Positions 46,248-56,459 of a stretch of DNA of 64,000 nucleotides are shown one piece after another. The notes beneath the pieces were generated by a model, which searched no databases, had not been told where the DNA came from, and saw nothing but the letters and a program-made list of their open reading frames with translations. Numbering within the stretch: position 1 is the first letter of the stretch; each line of letters starts with the position of its first letter. A program made the position numbers and the translations under genes. The DNA is taken from the NCBI GenBank assembly GCA_037893245.1, contig JBAIAA010000237.1, positions 1,426,001 through 1,490,000 of the forward strand. The letters are read 5' to 3'. The stretch comes from Crossaster papposus. Lineage: Eukaryota; Echinodermata; Asteroidea; Velatida; Solasteridae.

Positions 46248-46680
46248 GTGCGTTCCACTCCAGCGAACGTTGCCAACGTTGGCCAACGTTAGCGTTGTTC
46301 GCGTAAGTGGAACACAATGTGCGCCAATTATGTTGGCGAACGTTAGCGAAAACGGCGAACGACATTCCGAGCTGTTCGCTGTTGGCCAGTGACGTATTTT
46401 AATGATGGCGAAGCGGTTAGCAGACGGCAGGGTTCTTTTCACGGTTTTGATTTACGTTTTATACTTTTCGTTATAAACGGTGGTCGTTTTGAGCATTCAC
46501 AGGGATCTTTTAAAGAAAAATAAGGAGTTGGACAAAAAGCAGCGAACCAAACGATGTCACTTTCACTGGGCGCCGCCATTTTGAAAACGTAGTTTTTAAA
46601 ATATCGTTCCACTTCAACTAACGCCAACTCAAAACGTAGGCGAACGTTCGCGCAAACAGTTCGCGTAAGTGGAACGCACC
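46248..46680. mobile_element. GGTGCGTTCCAC inverted-repeat element, copy 1 (433 bp)
   Basis: The ends are GGTGCGTTCCACTCCAGCG and GCGTAAGTGGAACGCACC. The sub-terminal parts are rich in AACGTT/GTTCGC repeats and the interior has GGCGCCGCCATTTTG. No ORF is convincing. An inverted, interrupted copy follows. Confidence 0.85.
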
Positions 46681-46794
46681 CATAGTCTTGACCAAGACTA
46701 CGTATGAACCGGCCTTTAGGGGGAGTGGAACGATATTTTAAAAACTACGTTTTCAAAATGGCGGCGCCCAGTGAAAGTGACATCGTTTGGTTCG

Positions 46795-47585
46795 TAGACT
46801 TGGTGCCAAGTCGGTAATAGCGGTCCACTACTAGGTATATACAGGGGGGAGGTTGCGGTTGCCTCGTTCCAAATTTCGAAGTTAATTTTAATATCTGTCG
46901 CAACCACTGATCTTTACAAACTGGATAGGTCGAGCGGCTCTGCACGTGAAGCCATTGGCGGCCATATTGGGATATTCAAAACATTGCAGGCGTACACACG
47001 ACCGAGAAAACTCATTTAATATCACAGGAAACGACGTTAACGTCGCAAAAACGATCCAGTTTGGTTAGGAAAATTAAGTTAAACATAATAACACCCAAGA
47101 ATGAGATGTATACGCCAAGTTTGAATATTAAAAAGCCATATTTTCGGGAAAAGATATGGGACCAACTTTTTGTTTTAACATTTCCAACATCATAACCTTA
47201 TGCACAAACCATATGAAAATTAAAAACAATTTCTTGGCTCTGCTTACCGTTAGCGAAGAATCCCTGCTTACTATAGCAGAAAATTCGGTACTTACGGTAA
47301 ACGTATTTCACGCGTTAGCGCGGAATGTTGGTCTCTGAGCATGCGTACATCCCGTAACTAAGGATTCTGTGCTTACCCGGTGAGCAAATAATTTTTCTGC
47401 TAGCGCGGTTAGCGGAAAATGATGACCGTAAGCGAGGAATTCTGTGGTTAGCAGAGCCAAGAAATTGGGCCCAGTGGTCGCAACTTAACTCGGCACGTTA
47501 CTAGTCTTAAACCAGCCGTGCCGATGAATTTCGACTGAAATACACGGATGAAACCCGACTATCTAACGACTTGTCATCAAGTCTA
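46795..47585. mobile_element. 791-bp element with TAG...CTA ends and 9-bp TSD (Mutator-like)
   Basis: The ends are TAGACTTGGTGCCAAGTCGG and, inverted, TAGACTTGATGACAAGTCG. The flanks are TTTGGTTCG (46786-46794) and TTTGGTTGG (47586-47594), and the uninterrupted copy 1 shows a single TTTGGTTCG. The 9-bp duplication points to the Mutator-like superfamily. It has no transposase and contains a nested GCTAAGC-type MITE at 47226-47472. Confidence 0.87.
47226..47472. mobile_element. CCAATTTC...GCTTA MITE variant nested in the 791-bp element
   Basis: The ends CAATTTCTTGGCTCTGCTTA and GCAGAGCCAAGAAATTGGGC are inverted. The interior has TTAGCG/CGCTAA-rich hairpins as in the copy at 53376. Confidence 0.75.
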
Positions 47586-47896
47586 TTTGGTTGGCTGCTT
47601 TTTGTCCAACTCATTATTTTTCTTTAAAACATCCCTGTGAATGCTCAAAACAATCCACCGTTTATAACGAAAAGTATAAAACGTAAATAAAAACCGTGAA
47701 AAGAACCCTGTCGTCTGCTAACCGCTTCGCCATCATTAAAATACGTCACTGGCCAACAGCGAACAGCTCGGAATGTCGTTCGCCGTTTTCGCTAACGTTG
47801 GCCAACATAATTGGCGCACATTGCGTTCCACTCACGCTAACAACGCTAACGTTGGCCAACGTTGGCAACGTTCGCTGGAGTGGAACGCATCCCTGG

Positions 47897-49090
47897 CCTA
47901 AACTCCTATCGCGGTGTGCAGCGCGCGTAGGCCGCCGATGCGGGCGCCCTCTAACGTACGCAGAGTAAATCCAATTCTTCACTCGTGCTGCTGTTGGTAC
48001 CGGTGTCGACATGATTACAGTACAGAAAGACAGGTCAGCATTGACCGCAAGTTTTATTGCCCTTTATTACTAGACCTAGTTATTTATTTATTTTAATTAC
48101 AAATCACACGCAAACAATTGCCTTATTAGACATACAATCCAGTTTTGTTTTGGTTGTGACCAAATGAGGCATATATCGTATGTAAATGTATATTATTTGC
48201 ATTCTAGTACATGTATAATGTTATTGTTTACTCTAGCCATGGAGTCAAGCTGATATCAAAACGATATATAATTGTAAATAGTAATAATCATCACCATTTC
48301 CTTTACTCGTGATGTTGGGGTAATTTATCGTTATATTCCTATATAATATATGTTATGTTCTTTGATGTGATATGACAGAATAGAACTGATATAATTGAGT
48401 ATTTTATTATCCAAGTCATTGCACTTTTACTTGTTTTTTGTATTGCATGTGCATTCAAAATGTGCATTCAAAATGTCCTGCATTTCAAATTGGAATTTAA
48501 ATGGTAGTCACAATGTAGGAAAACAGTTAAACTGCTTTGACAAATTTGATCTGTAATGACAAATATTTAATGATAAATGATTGTTTCTGACAACATTGAA
48601 TATTGGACTTAGAACTTGAAAGAAAAGGTTTATTTTAAAGTTTTGTTCAACCCTGCAGAAAGAAAGATCATCTGTACATAGATCATTATTTGTGGCGCTA
48701 AGCTAAGCTAGGTCTATTAAATCCCTTTTTTTAGAAGTACCTATTGTTAAGAAATCAGGAAGAACAATTTTACCATTAGTAATTAATTTAACTGATGTCC
48801 ATCAATGTTATATAGTCAGCTGACCACCACTACTGATTTTTTTAGGCATTCAAATCTATCAAATGCAAGATCATGCAGCGAACTGAACTAACTAACCACT
48901 ATGTTTAGTCACTGTTTGTGAAACAAGTGGCGTATCCAGCAGGAAGGGTGGAAGTAGTAATAGTACCTATTATTTCGAAGATTTTAAGACAGTTCAGCTA
49001 CTAGTAAAGTGTTATTTACTTAATGCCCTTCCCCAAAACAAATTATCATAAGCTATAATGTGTAAGACGTATTGTGTTCTGTCAACTTAT
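47897..49090. other. Resumed 3' flank of MPST copy B, then unique DNA
   Basis: 47897 to about 48500 matches 37422 to about 38540 (CCTAAACTCCTATCGCGG onwards) minus the foldback at 37490-38016. From 48500 to 49090 nothing was recognised. Confidence 0.75.
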
Positions 49091-49389
49091 CTATCCCTTC
49101 ACGATGTTTTCTGGTTTGGTGTCCTTCATCTGGAGGTAATACTCCTCCCAGGCTCCGTCGAACACCGCCACATCCTGCTTACCGGCCAAGAAGGCCCCCA
49201 TGGTTATGATGCAAGCTGCTATGCCAGACCCACAGGACGCCACGATGGGCTGGCTCAGGTCCAGACCAGCCTTGGCAAAAGCTTCCTTGAGCGCGTCCGG
49301 AGATTTGTACTTGGAGATCCCGTCTTCATTTTGGAGCAGGGTCGGAAAGGGGAGACTGATGGCATTGGGCATGTGACCCGACTCGATGC
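49091..49389 (-). CDS. MPST: MPST copy C exon 2
   Basis: 299 nt. The acceptor on the minus strand is TTTTTCAAACCCACAG. It encodes IESGHMPNAISLPF, the CGSG loop and ENIVKG-stop. Confidence 0.95.
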
Positions 49390-52300
49390 CTGTGGGTTTG
49401 AAAAATACAGTTTGAAAGGACATACATGTACATTATATGCAAATTATTTTGTGGGTGGAAAATAAAAACCTTCAAGTACATGTAGTAACATTTCAATTCT
49501 CGCAACAGTAGCCTATCTGACAAAATTAACGATCATGTAATGTATAGTGTCTTATATACCGCTACAACCTACATTTACATAATAAATTCCCTTCAAAACC
49601 CCTCAAATCTCATCTAACATTATTGATTTATAGTTCCAAGAAACAATCGATTTTCACGCCATGTTTGTGCGTTAAATCCACAGTGAAAGTCAGTGGTCAA
49701 GGTCGTCAACAGAAGCGCGACGGCAATGAAGAGGCTTAATTATATTGACCGTACTGTATTAACATGACCGACTTGCTGCAGGTTTGGTCAAGGTTAGTTT
49801 ACCATAGTTCGACCATGGTTCGATTAAATCTGGTCGAACTCACGCTAGTCGACGAATAGACTATAGTCGACCATTCGCAACTAACCTGCCGCGGTTGGTC
49901 GCGCTGGTTACCAATAGCAAAAGTTTGATGGCACGGTGCACTGAGCCGGGACCAACTCACTATCACTCCATACAAAATTAGCAGACAACGAAACTTTTCC
50001 GTGCAATATGTTTTCCACGTTTATATTGTGTAATTCTGTCACTTTATTCACCATGGTACGATAAGTTTTCCTAAACTATACGCAATAACTACCACGGTGT
50101 AAATAAACATAAACATGAATATGAATATCGTGTTGAAATATTGTTTTGCCGGTGTGAGTAGATGTTTTTGTGCGCCACAAAAGAGTTCGAGTCGTGACGC
50201 TGCAGAAACAACCCAAAAACCATTTGTCCGGCCGTGATCAAACTTGCTCATGGTTGCAGATAAAGGCCACTATAGAATGAAAACTACTGGACCGACTCGG
50301 GTGACCTAGATATCGTTTTCATTTTAAAAAGTTCCTTGTCTATTTGAAGAATACTTAAACTATAAATGGGCCGTTTTGGGACAATGTATGAACAGTTATT
50401 ATGTTGGACGATACCATTTACAAACAGGGGTACGGTGTATGCGGCACCTCCCAGACTGATACATCATTTCATTTTGTGCATACAAAAACACCTCATGCGC
50501 ATTGACAGATTTCCCTAATATTTTTAATACACAATTGATAATCAATATAAATATAATTTACAATGTATAGCTAGGGCTGGCGAATTTTTTTTGTTTCGTA
50601 TAGTCGATTTTTGTTCCCCGCGATATCGCCGATATGGCGATAAAATCGGCAAAAAATTAAGGCATGAAACAAAATTTGTCGCCAAAGTCCTGACGCTCAA
50701 ACAGCTTTCGAACACCCCCCAAAGCTTTCTGTAAGTACCGCCATGGTCGTCCATCAAACACGTTGCGGCGTACGTACCCCCCCCCCCCCCCCCCCCCCCC
50801 ACCTCCCCGAGATATGGCGATAAAATCGGCAAAAAATTAAGGCATGGAAAAAATTTTGCGAAAGCTACGCTCAAACAGCTTTCGAACACCGCCAAAATTA
50901 AACCGCCATGAACGTCCATCAAACACGTACAATGCTGCGTACGTAACCCCCCCCCCCCCCCCCCCCCCCCCCGCTATATCCCCGAAATTGGCCAAAAATT
51001 AAGGCATGAAAAATTGTCGCCAAAGGTACGCTCAAACAGAATACCTCCATGATCGGCCATCAAACGTTGTCTTTTTTCATTTTTTCTTTCCTACGTGCGC
51101 GAACTGGTAATAAAGCAACCATCCGAGTTATCAAACTTTGTCAGCAAACGGTCATAGCACTTTCAGGCAAGTATCGCCGAATTTCTTAAAGGAAAATAAA
51201 ATGCGAATCACGAAAAAATCGTCGATTTAAAAAACGATATTGGCTATAGGCCTATTTATATGCCAATTTTGTTAATGTATTAAAATGTATCGTCTAGCGT
51301 TCATTTTATAACACTTTGGAAACACCCGAACTTTTCATGTGTTTGGTGAGTAATTAACACTGTTTTCAGGCGTGATTTTCAACCGAATTTTTCATCACAT
51401 CAGGGAGTACAATGTACATTGACGAATCCTACAAAACCATACAATACTTCAGAAAAATAAGTTCAACATTTTGCAGAATAAGCAATAACTCAAATAAGAC
51501 AGTTCCCCTAACAAATCGGAAAATAACTTAAACACGGAGAGAGCGTGATTATAAAGACCTTCTTGGACTGGAGCTGCACAGCGTTCTATGCCACGCCTTA
51601 TGTACCAGATCACATGGCAGCCTAGGACTGGTAAGAGAGATGCCAGGGGGCGGATCCATGATTTTCCAAAGAGGGGGCGTGCCTCTTTTGTTTCCTTCTT
51701 ATTTTGAGTCTGTCGAAAAAGATCTTTTAGTTTCTTTTTTTCTTTTAAAAGAAAAGGGGGGATGTACCCCCCCCCCCCCCCCCCCCCCCCCCGCCTCCTA
51801 GATCTGTTCCTGAATGCTGCCCATCCGCCCATCTATTTGTATCTGTTGTATTGTGCAGTAATGTGACAGACACAGGCGGAAATTAACTTGGTCGAGACAG
51901 CTTGAGAATTCTAGGCCTAAAAGTTCACGACATGGAGAATCTCCCCCATGTCCTGGGCTTTTATTTTAGGGCTGGAATTCTCAAGCTAGTAGGAGACTAT
52001 AGTCTAAAGATACCTTTTCGAGGATCTGGCATCTCTCCTGTAAATTGCCCCTTTGGTCGAGCATCCATCACTTTGAAAGTCTTCGCCTCTAAATTTATCT
52101 CGATGTCTGCAAAGCTCTTGAAAAGCCCGGGAACGAAAGAAGGCCTAAATTTGACTGGGTCAACTTCTGGAACAACGTCGGTTGTTTTGTGTCCTTCTTT
52201 GATCCAGAGAGGAAGACCACCTTCCATGATGGAGACTTTGTTGTGCCCGTATACCCGGAACAACCACCACACCCGGGGAGCCGACAGCACGCCCAACTTG

Positions 52301-52596
52301 GCGTTATTCTCGTACAGAACTACATGGGTGTCGTTGTCGATGCCCAGTTTCCCAACAAATTCTGCGAATTCTTCCTGACTGGGGAGGACGTGGGCTCGGC
52401 TAGAAGTAGACGACGAGCATTTTGGGAGGTCGAAAAACAGGGCCCCGGAGATATGGGCCTCGCGGTACTCTTTCAGTGGATCTCGTTTGGCCACGGGCAG
52501 GTGCCACGATGCATCGATAATGCGGAGATTCTTTGCTTGGGAATTAATCTGCTCGGAAACCCAACTCACGGAGACCAAAGTGGAAAATTTGTGCAT
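49091..52596 (-). CDS. MPST: 3-mercaptopyruvate sulfurtransferase, copy C (two exons)
   Basis: The older paralogue in the cluster. Exons 52596-52014 and 49389-49091 join in the same phase-1 position across a 2.6-kb intron and give 293 residues (one extra residue in the SSSTSSRAH loop). DASWHL, the SAPRVWW segment, Arg in KGQF/PDPRKG and the catalytic CGSGIAA (Cys247) are present. The KGRF arginine of copies A and B is Gln here (ARPKGQFTG), which changes a residue equivalent to a substrate-binding Arg of mammalian MPST. It starts MHKFSTLVSV. No clear targeting peptide is seen. Confidence 0.94.
50629..51065. repeat. ~170-bp tandem repeat, three units ending in C runs
   Basis: Each unit has ATATGGCGATAAAATCGGC (worn in unit 3), AAAAATTAAGGCATG, ACGCTCAAACAG and CATCAAACACGT-like parts. 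Units 1 and 2 finish with C24 (50777-50800) and C26 (50947-50972) runs directly after GTAC or GTAA. Confidence 0.85.
51899..51986. mobile_element. ~88-bp inverted-repeat element
   Basis: AGCTTGAGAATTCTAGGCCT and its inverse (GGGCTGGAATTCTCAAGCT, one gap) enclose ~45 bp with a small inner stem (GGAGAATC/CCCCCATG region). It lies next to the donor of MPST copy C exon 1. Confidence 0.7.
52014..52596 (-). CDS. MPST: MPST copy C exon 1
   Basis: 583 nt. The donor on the minus strand is GTATCTTTAG after PDPRK plus one base. The reading frame stops 5 codons into the intron. Confidence 0.94.
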
Positions 52597-52842
52597 CTTG
52601 ACGGGTTATTTATTTATTTCGACTTTCGGCTCAGATAGATATGATTACATGTACTTGAATTTTTACTTGAACAAAGCTGACAGTAATAGTGGCTGGATGG
52701 ACAATGTACAACGTCCACTTTCAACTAAAAGCTAGAACTAAAGTTAGTACATGTACTGTGTATGCGCGCTCTAGCGCTACTGTAAATGTATACGGTGCAT
52801 GCAGCTGATGCAGTGATGCATTTAATAAAACCGGGCGCGCCC

Positions 52843-53010
52843 TCGCTTAGCACAAAAAATAGTTTGGCTCAGTTAAAACTGTTTACCAGCCAAAAGTAAC
52901 TCCATGTGCTTTTTCATGTTAAGCAAAAATCAGCTGAATTCCATCACAGACGATAAACATCTCCTAAATATTTGATTTGTTTTTCCCAAGGCAGAATGTT
53001 AATGCTAAGC
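52843..53010. mobile_element. Remnant of the GCTAAGC MITE
   Basis: AGCCAAAAGTAACTCCATGT, TTAAGCAAAAATCAGCTGAA and ATGCTAAGCAAATT follow the order of the copy at 63116. The termini are missing. Confidence 0.6.
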
Positions 53011-53254
53011 AAATTGGAACAATATTATCTGCATTCCAACCCCCAGTCCAGCTCCAATGACTAAGTCGCGCCTTTTATCGATCCCAGTTATGAGCAAGTT
53101 AATTTACCTTTTTCATCTGAAGGGCAACGCGCGTTTGTCCGCGCAAAACGCGTAATCACCAAAACGTTCCTAGCAAAAGGGCATATTTTAATGACATTTT
53201 AACATTTCCGTCGGAATTTAACACAAATTGCTCCCAAAAATTGAGATTCAGACA

Positions 53255-53335
53255 AATTTAAAGTTCACAAATAAACCACAAGGGAAACTGACTAGTGAAC
53301 AAAGAAATTGGCAAAGCGGGACTCGAACCTGCGAC
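53255..53335 (-). mobile_element. SINE family 1 fragment with tail
   Basis: CACAAATAAACCACAAGGGA is followed by AACAAAGAAATTGGC and GCGGGACTCGAACCTGCGAC (reverse B box). The tRNA-like 5' part is lost. Confidence 0.75.
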
Positions 53336-53375
53336 CTCACCGGTTTTGTACGTATCTTCTCGTCCAAGAAGAGCA

Positions 53376-53653
53376 GGGCCCAATTTCATAGCGCTGCTTA
53401 TCAGTTAGCGGAAAAGTTGTGCATGCTAACTTTAGCAGAAAAATTTGCTAACCTTAAGCGCTATTTCACGGCGTTTTTGTGCTAACGTTTGCGCGCGCAT
53501 GGAGATTCTACTGTTACGTCACTGATTTAAGCAAATTTTTCCGCTAGGTTAAGCGTGCCTTTTGCTGCGCTTACTGCTTACGGTCCCCATGAAATAGACG
53601 GAGGCTCGGTTAGCAGAAAATCGTGTGCCTAGCAGCGCTATGAAATTGGGCCC
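53376..53653. mobile_element. GGGCCCAATTTCATAGC MITE (278 bp)
   Basis: The ends GGGCCCAATTTCATAGCGCT and AGCGCTATGAAATTGGGCCC are perfectly inverted. The interior carries repeated GCTAA/TTAGC motifs. It belongs to the same superfamily as 63116-63359. Confidence 0.88.
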
Positions 53654-54569
53654 TGGTATAAAGGGTGCACCATTGTGTGCACCACCCTAATTAAAAGGAA
53701 AATTTCTACGCGAGGTCATTTGCATGAAATGTGCCCCCCCCCCCCCACCCCCCCCCCCCCCCCCCCCCCCCCCCCCACAATTTCTTTTGAAATAGGATGC
53801 CGTTTGGTGACAGAAATGGTGGGATTGTGTAAATATAGCATAGAATCAACTCCCTGGTTTTTGAGCTTCAATCTGAGGGCAGACTTGACAAAATTACGGT
53901 TGAAAAATGGGTCCTAATTGCCCTAGAACGTGGAGGGATGCCATTTGTAAAATGGCTGCTTGCAGGCTCGGGAAGTATCACTTTTCGGGAGGTGAGTTTC
54001 TTTTGGTGTGAATATTAAAAAATGTAATTGGCTAACCTACTAAAAATTGAAAAGAAATGGAAAGATAAAGACCGAGACAATAATCTGATTGTTGTTTGAG
54101 AAACCCCAGTGATGTCGGTGTGCATGAAACTTTGTCGTGAACATTGTTGATTTTACACTGTTTTCAATGGGACTTGAATTAGGCCAGTGCACCCTGTAGT
54201 GGTGGGAGTTCACTACGCGACATCAGTGGGAACGAGGGGGGGATTTCGCCGCCTAGTCAGATTCCCGTTTATCATTTTGCACATTAATTTTGCAGACGGA
54301 TTTTTTAAAACTGGCGATGGTGACGTCTAGACACCGCACACATTTCTTTCCCTGTCGCCCCTTTCCTTTCGCGTTGACTGACCAGAGTCCGCGAATTTGT
54401 TCGAGTAAAATAAGAACAATTTCCACTTTTTGTACACAGAGAAACTGAGAGGTAAGTCTCTATTGTGCGGTTATTCTCACATGGTTTGCCAAGGTATTTT
54501 ACTTGAATTTTTGAGGGAGTATTTCGTGACAAATGATCCAGTACACAACCAGGAAGTTACACAGCCAGG

Positions 54570-54640
54570 AAGTCGGCCCCAAGTTGAGACAACTCGGCCC
54601 AAAGTTGAGACAAGTCGAGACAACTCGACCGTCAAGACAA
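54570..54640. repeat. Short patch of TTGAGACAACTCG repeats
   Basis: Three to four irregular units (AAGTTGAGACAACTCGGCCC) are related to the 17-bp repeat at 28205. Confidence 0.7.
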
Positions 54641-54684
54641 CCATACTTTACGTGTACTGGGCAGCGCAAACGATGCGCCGTGCT

Positions 54685-54884
54685 ACTGCATGCAAGATTG
54701 CTCAGTTGGTGGAGCGCTAGCCCTAGTCTATGGCCCCGCACTAGACTACCTCTGTACCATAGCACAGAGGTAGTCTAGTGCGGGGCCATAGACTAGGGCT
54801 AGTGGAGCGCCAGTCCGGTATTCTGGAGGTCATAGGTTTCAATCCCGCCTTGTGAATTTCTTTGAAATATATATGCAAATTTAC
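54685..54884 (+). mobile_element. SINE family 1 copy, split by two insertions
   Basis: The A box (ATTGCTCAGTTGGTGGAGCGC) and B box (GGTCATAGGTTTCAATCCC) are followed by AATTTCTTTGAAATATATAT. An 84-bp palindrome interrupts the A-box region and a 1,409-bp foldback element interrupts the tail. The tail resumes at 56294 with AAATTTACCTAGTCAGTTTC. Confidence 0.82.
54718..54801. mobile_element. 84-bp perfect palindrome with 9-bp TSD
   Basis: The ends are TAGCCCTAG and CTAGGGCTA, with perfect 37-bp arms around a 10-base loop TACCATAGCA. The flanking 9-bp direct repeats are GTGGAGCGC (54709-54717 and 54802-54810). The host SINE supplies the expected unbroken sequence. Confidence 0.92.
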
Positions 54885-56293
54885 TAGACCGAGTTACTGG
54901 CCTCTAGTTATCGCTTGTTTAACATTTGGAGTTGGACATCATCTGGCGCTACTAGAGGCCGAGGACGTTAACGCGTTAAATTCCAAATCTCTTAAATGTG
55001 ATTCAAAAAGTTGCCCAAATCCACACAAATACCTAACAAAATACCTTAAAATCACCTAAACAGCCTTCCATGTGTGTCCAAGTACGTCGGGGTGGTCTTC
55101 GGGGGTACTCACGATCAATTATTTGCTCGCAAATCAAGGAAATTCGACCCAGTATTCGAGCGACTACTGCATAGTTGCTGTTCACAACCAGGAGAGAATG
55201 TGACGTGCGCGCGCATCATATCGTGGATGTCAGTGACGTAACGGGTCAAAGTGTATCGACCGGCGGTAAACAACAAGCGCGCGGCGCAGCGACTGTTTTA
55301 TGTCATGGCACAAGCTGTACGGTGGCTGCGTGCTGATGAGGAGACACCAATCGCTCTCGGCCGGGGATAGCGCACAATGCTTGCAATCGCGAGGAGTATG
55401 ACAATGCAAAATACTAATGTTTATTATAATCATAACAAAACAATAATAATAATTTCGGTTAAGTGAAGTGAAATGGTAAATTATAATGCCTTCCTAGATG
55501 CGGATCCGCGCGCGAGGGGCGCGACGGATGCTGCTACAATTTATTGGCCTCTTTAGAAGAGATGATTTTTAGGCTTTACGTTTCAAGAAAGAAATTGCAA
55601 GAACCGTGCGTATATAATCTCCAGCACCTATCTTTTCTTGTAACATGGTATGGAATGATGAAGCTCTGTAATTCAAATGCCCCCTAAAACAAACATCAAG
55701 CTTCATCATTCCATACCATGTTATACCGAAATTATTATTATTGTTTTGTTATGATTATAATAAACATTAGTATTTTGCATTGTCATACTCCTCGCGATTG
55801 CAAGCATTGTGCGCTATCCCCGCCCGAGAGCGATTGGTGTCTCCTCATCAGCACGCAGCCACCGTACAGCTTGTGCCATGACATAAAACAGTTGCTGCGC
55901 CGCGCGCTTGTTGTTTACCACCGGTCGATACACTTTGACCTGTTACGTCACTGACATCCACGATATGATGTGCGCGCACGTCACATTCTCTCCTGGTTGT
56001 GAACAGCAACTGTGCAGTAGTCGCTCGAATACTGGGTCGAATTTCCTTGATTTGCAAGAAAATAATTGATCGTGAGTACCCCCGAAGACCACCCCGACGT
56101 ACTTGGACACACATGGAAGGCTGTTTAGGTGATTTTAAGGTATTTTGTTAGGTATTTGTGTGGATTTGGGCGACTTTTTGAATCACATTTAAGAGATTTG
56201 GAATTTAACGCGTTAACGTCCTCGGCCTCTAGTAGCGCCAGATGATGTCCAAATGTTAAACAAGCGATAACTAGAGGCCAGTAACTCGGTCTA
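54885..56293. mobile_element. 1,409-bp foldback element with 9-bp TSD (Mutator-like)
   Basis: The ends are TAGACCGAGTTACTGG and CCAGTAACTCGGTCTA. The arms are about 570 bp (54885-55458 and 55725-56293) and enclose ~266 bp that itself ends in a 25-bp hairpin (55641-55723). The 9-bp direct repeat is CAAATTTAC (54876-54884, 56294-56302). Very long inverted repeats and a 9-bp duplication fit a non-autonomous Mutator-like element. No transposase is present. Confidence 0.92.
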
Positions 56294-56459
56294 CAAATTT
56301 ACCTAGTCAGTTTCCCTTTATGTTTATTTGTGTATTATATTTATAAGATAAAAAGTCAGATCCTCATTGCTTTTTTAGTGACAATGTCGCTTCCTGGGTT
56401 GTATTGTAAAATTGGGGTGTGATCCCTAGCCACACGGCACACTGGTGTTTTACTCTTTA

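Larger units (their letters stand above)
46728..47891. mobile_element. GGTGCGTTCCAC element, inverted copy 2, split by an insertion
   Basis: 46728-46794 and 47595-47891 are the two halves of a reverse-orientation copy (right end GGAGTGGAACGCAT). The halves are separated by a 791-bp insertion with a 9-bp target duplication. Copy 1 gives the unbroken sequence TTTGGTTCGCTGC in reverse. Confidence 0.85.
49390..52013. other. 2.6-kb intron of MPST copy C
   Basis: Much longer than the ~480-bp introns of copies A and B. It holds a ~170-bp tandem repeat whose units end in C runs, a further C26 run (51767-51792) and an 86-bp inverted-repeat element. No exon was seen. Confidence 0.75.

Noticed and set aside
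51902-52378. 158-codon + strand frame (and similar ones at 36159, 39873, 39091 and 49058)
   Set aside because: They are antisense shadows of the MPST exons; the minus-strand frames carry all the conserved motifs.
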